From: Exiguobacterium acetylicum
Lineage (GTDB): Bacteria > Bacillota > Bacilli > Exiguobacteriales > Exiguobacteriaceae
Direction of reading: 5' to 3'
Assembly (NCBI RefSeq): GCF_019890935.1
Contig: NZ_CP082333.1
Coordinates: 1,886,001 to 1,950,000, forward strand
Length of the DNA: 64,000 nucleotides
Shown here: positions 63,514-64,000 of the stretch, in pieces
Layout: each line of letters begins with the position of its first letter
Numbering within the stretch: the first letter of the stretch is position 1
Program-made: the position numbers and the translations under genes
Notes under the pieces: generated by a model
The model's database searches: none
Told to the model about the DNA's origin: nothing
The model's input: only the letters and a program-made list of their open reading frames with translations

Positions 63514-64000
63514 CTATTCGATGCCATCTGAATGTTGTTTTTTTCGTTTGAATCGCCGATTTAAACGATTGGCACCTCGTACTTGAAATAATCCAATCGT
63601 CCATAAGATGACCATGAAGACGATTGGTAAAAAAGATATACCACCATTTTCCAATATTAACAAATTAAATAAGATATGCGCAAATACCGGAAGCGCAATC
63701 GAGAGGGACAACCAGCGATAAGGATGAGGCGAGAATTTCGCCATCCCCATGAAGAATCCCATGATGACCGCAAACAAAGCATGACCAGATACGGGTAAGA
63801 GTGCCCGAAACAGCATATGTTCGACTGTTCCATTCACCATCAGATATAAAATATTTTCAAGCGTTGCGAATCCAAGTGAACAGGCTACCGCGTAGATGAT
63901 TCCGTCGTAATAATCATTAAACCGTTGATGAATATAGACCGTATAAAAGACGACGAACCATTTGGCGAATTCTTCCGTAACGGCTGTTCGAATCAATTGC
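63514..64000 (-). CDS. prsW: PrsW-like intramembrane protease, 5' part cut by window edge
   Basis: The frame is open to the right window edge; 162 residues are visible. The glutamic protease motif EExxK is seen as TEEFAKW close to the edge, followed by four to five membrane segments with SGHALFAVIMG and FAHILFN, and a basic tail. PrsW cleaves anti-sigma factors such as RsiW in B. subtilis. An ECF-type promoter occurs at xpaC in this window, though no sigma gene is visible. sleB and ypeB, which follow in B. subtilis, are absent. Confidence 0.9.
   Translation of the reverse strand, partial: QLIRTAVTEEFAKWFVVFYTVYIHQRFNDYYDGIIYAVACSLGFATLENILYLMVNGTVEHMLFRALLPVSGHALFAVIMGFFMGMAKFSPHPYRWLSLSIALPVFAHILFNLLILENGGISFLPIVFMVILWTIGLFQVRGANRLNRRFKRKKQHSDGIE

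Noticed and set aside
1-64000. CRISPR arrays, tRNA or rRNA genes, insertion sequences
   Set aside because: No regularly spaced repeats, no cloverleaf sequences and no transposase-like frames were recognised.

Overview
The window looks like a chromosomal segment of a low-GC Gram-positive bacterium of the order Bacillales, most probably Exiguobacterium. Gene order matches the Bacillus subtilis chromosome in long blocks (prsW-ypfA-cmk-plsC-ypfD-der-gpsA-yphE-yphF-hbs-hepS-menG-hepT-ndk-cheR-aroF-aroB-aroE-ypiA-ypiB-ypiF-qcrABC-ypjA, then bshA-cca-birA-panBCD-dinG-ypmA-ypmB-aspB-asnS-dnaD-nth, recU-ponA, and mrfAB-ypsA-gpsB). The sporulation genes that sit inside these blocks in B. subtilis (sleB/ypeB, spoIVA, cotD) are absent. 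This fits a non-sporulating Bacillales. Genus assignment is inference. No rRNA, tRNA, CRISPR array, prophage or insertion sequence was seen.

Layout, left to right. 1-7.6 kb: a truncated receiver-like protein, fumarase, a CNNM/CBS transporter, an operon of a YhaM-like nuclease, a CobW GTPase and an RNase H-like protein, an orphan gene with a catabolite-repression-like promoter, and a dCMP deaminase-like gene. 7.6-17 kb: xpaC-telA behind an ECF-type promoter, a sodium symporter, an osmoprotectant ABC transporter coupled to a lipid kinase, a YocH-like 3D-domain wall protein with WalR-like boxes, a 27-codon candidate small gene and a long inverted repeat, and a Nudix hydrolase. 17-24 kb: an FAD monooxygenase, then mrfA-mrfB-ypsA-gpsB. 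24-29 kb: ponA with a 15-bp repeat tract, recU, yppE and a lone DUF3800 gene. 29-43 kb: DNA repair and replication (nth, dnaD, dinG), asnS/aspB, pantothenate synthesis behind an attenuated leader, birA, cca, bshA. 43-53 kb: menaquinol:cytochrome c reductase, a TPR protein and the core shikimate genes. 53-64 kb: cheR, ndk, menaquinone side-chain synthesis, HU, gpsA, der, an S1-domain protein, phospholipid acyltransferase, cmk, a PilZ protein and the 3' part of prsW.

Most genes lie on the minus strand in tightly packed operons with 4-bp ATGA/GTGA/TTGA overlaps. Many intrinsic terminators pair fully only in the minus-strand RNA, because G-U wobbles there become A-C mismatches on the plus strand; this orients them. 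The hepS-menG-hepT genes and qcrABC make and use menaquinol. aroC-aroB-aroA feed chorismate to the same pathway. panBCD and aspB share the aspartate/beta-alanine node.

The observations most worth checking are: a pan-type RNA hairpin plus terminator before panB; WalR-like sites before the YocH-like gene; a cre site overlapping the promoter of an unknown gene at 6263; the small ORF and repeat cluster at 15.6-15.95 kb; and the lone DUF3800 gene.
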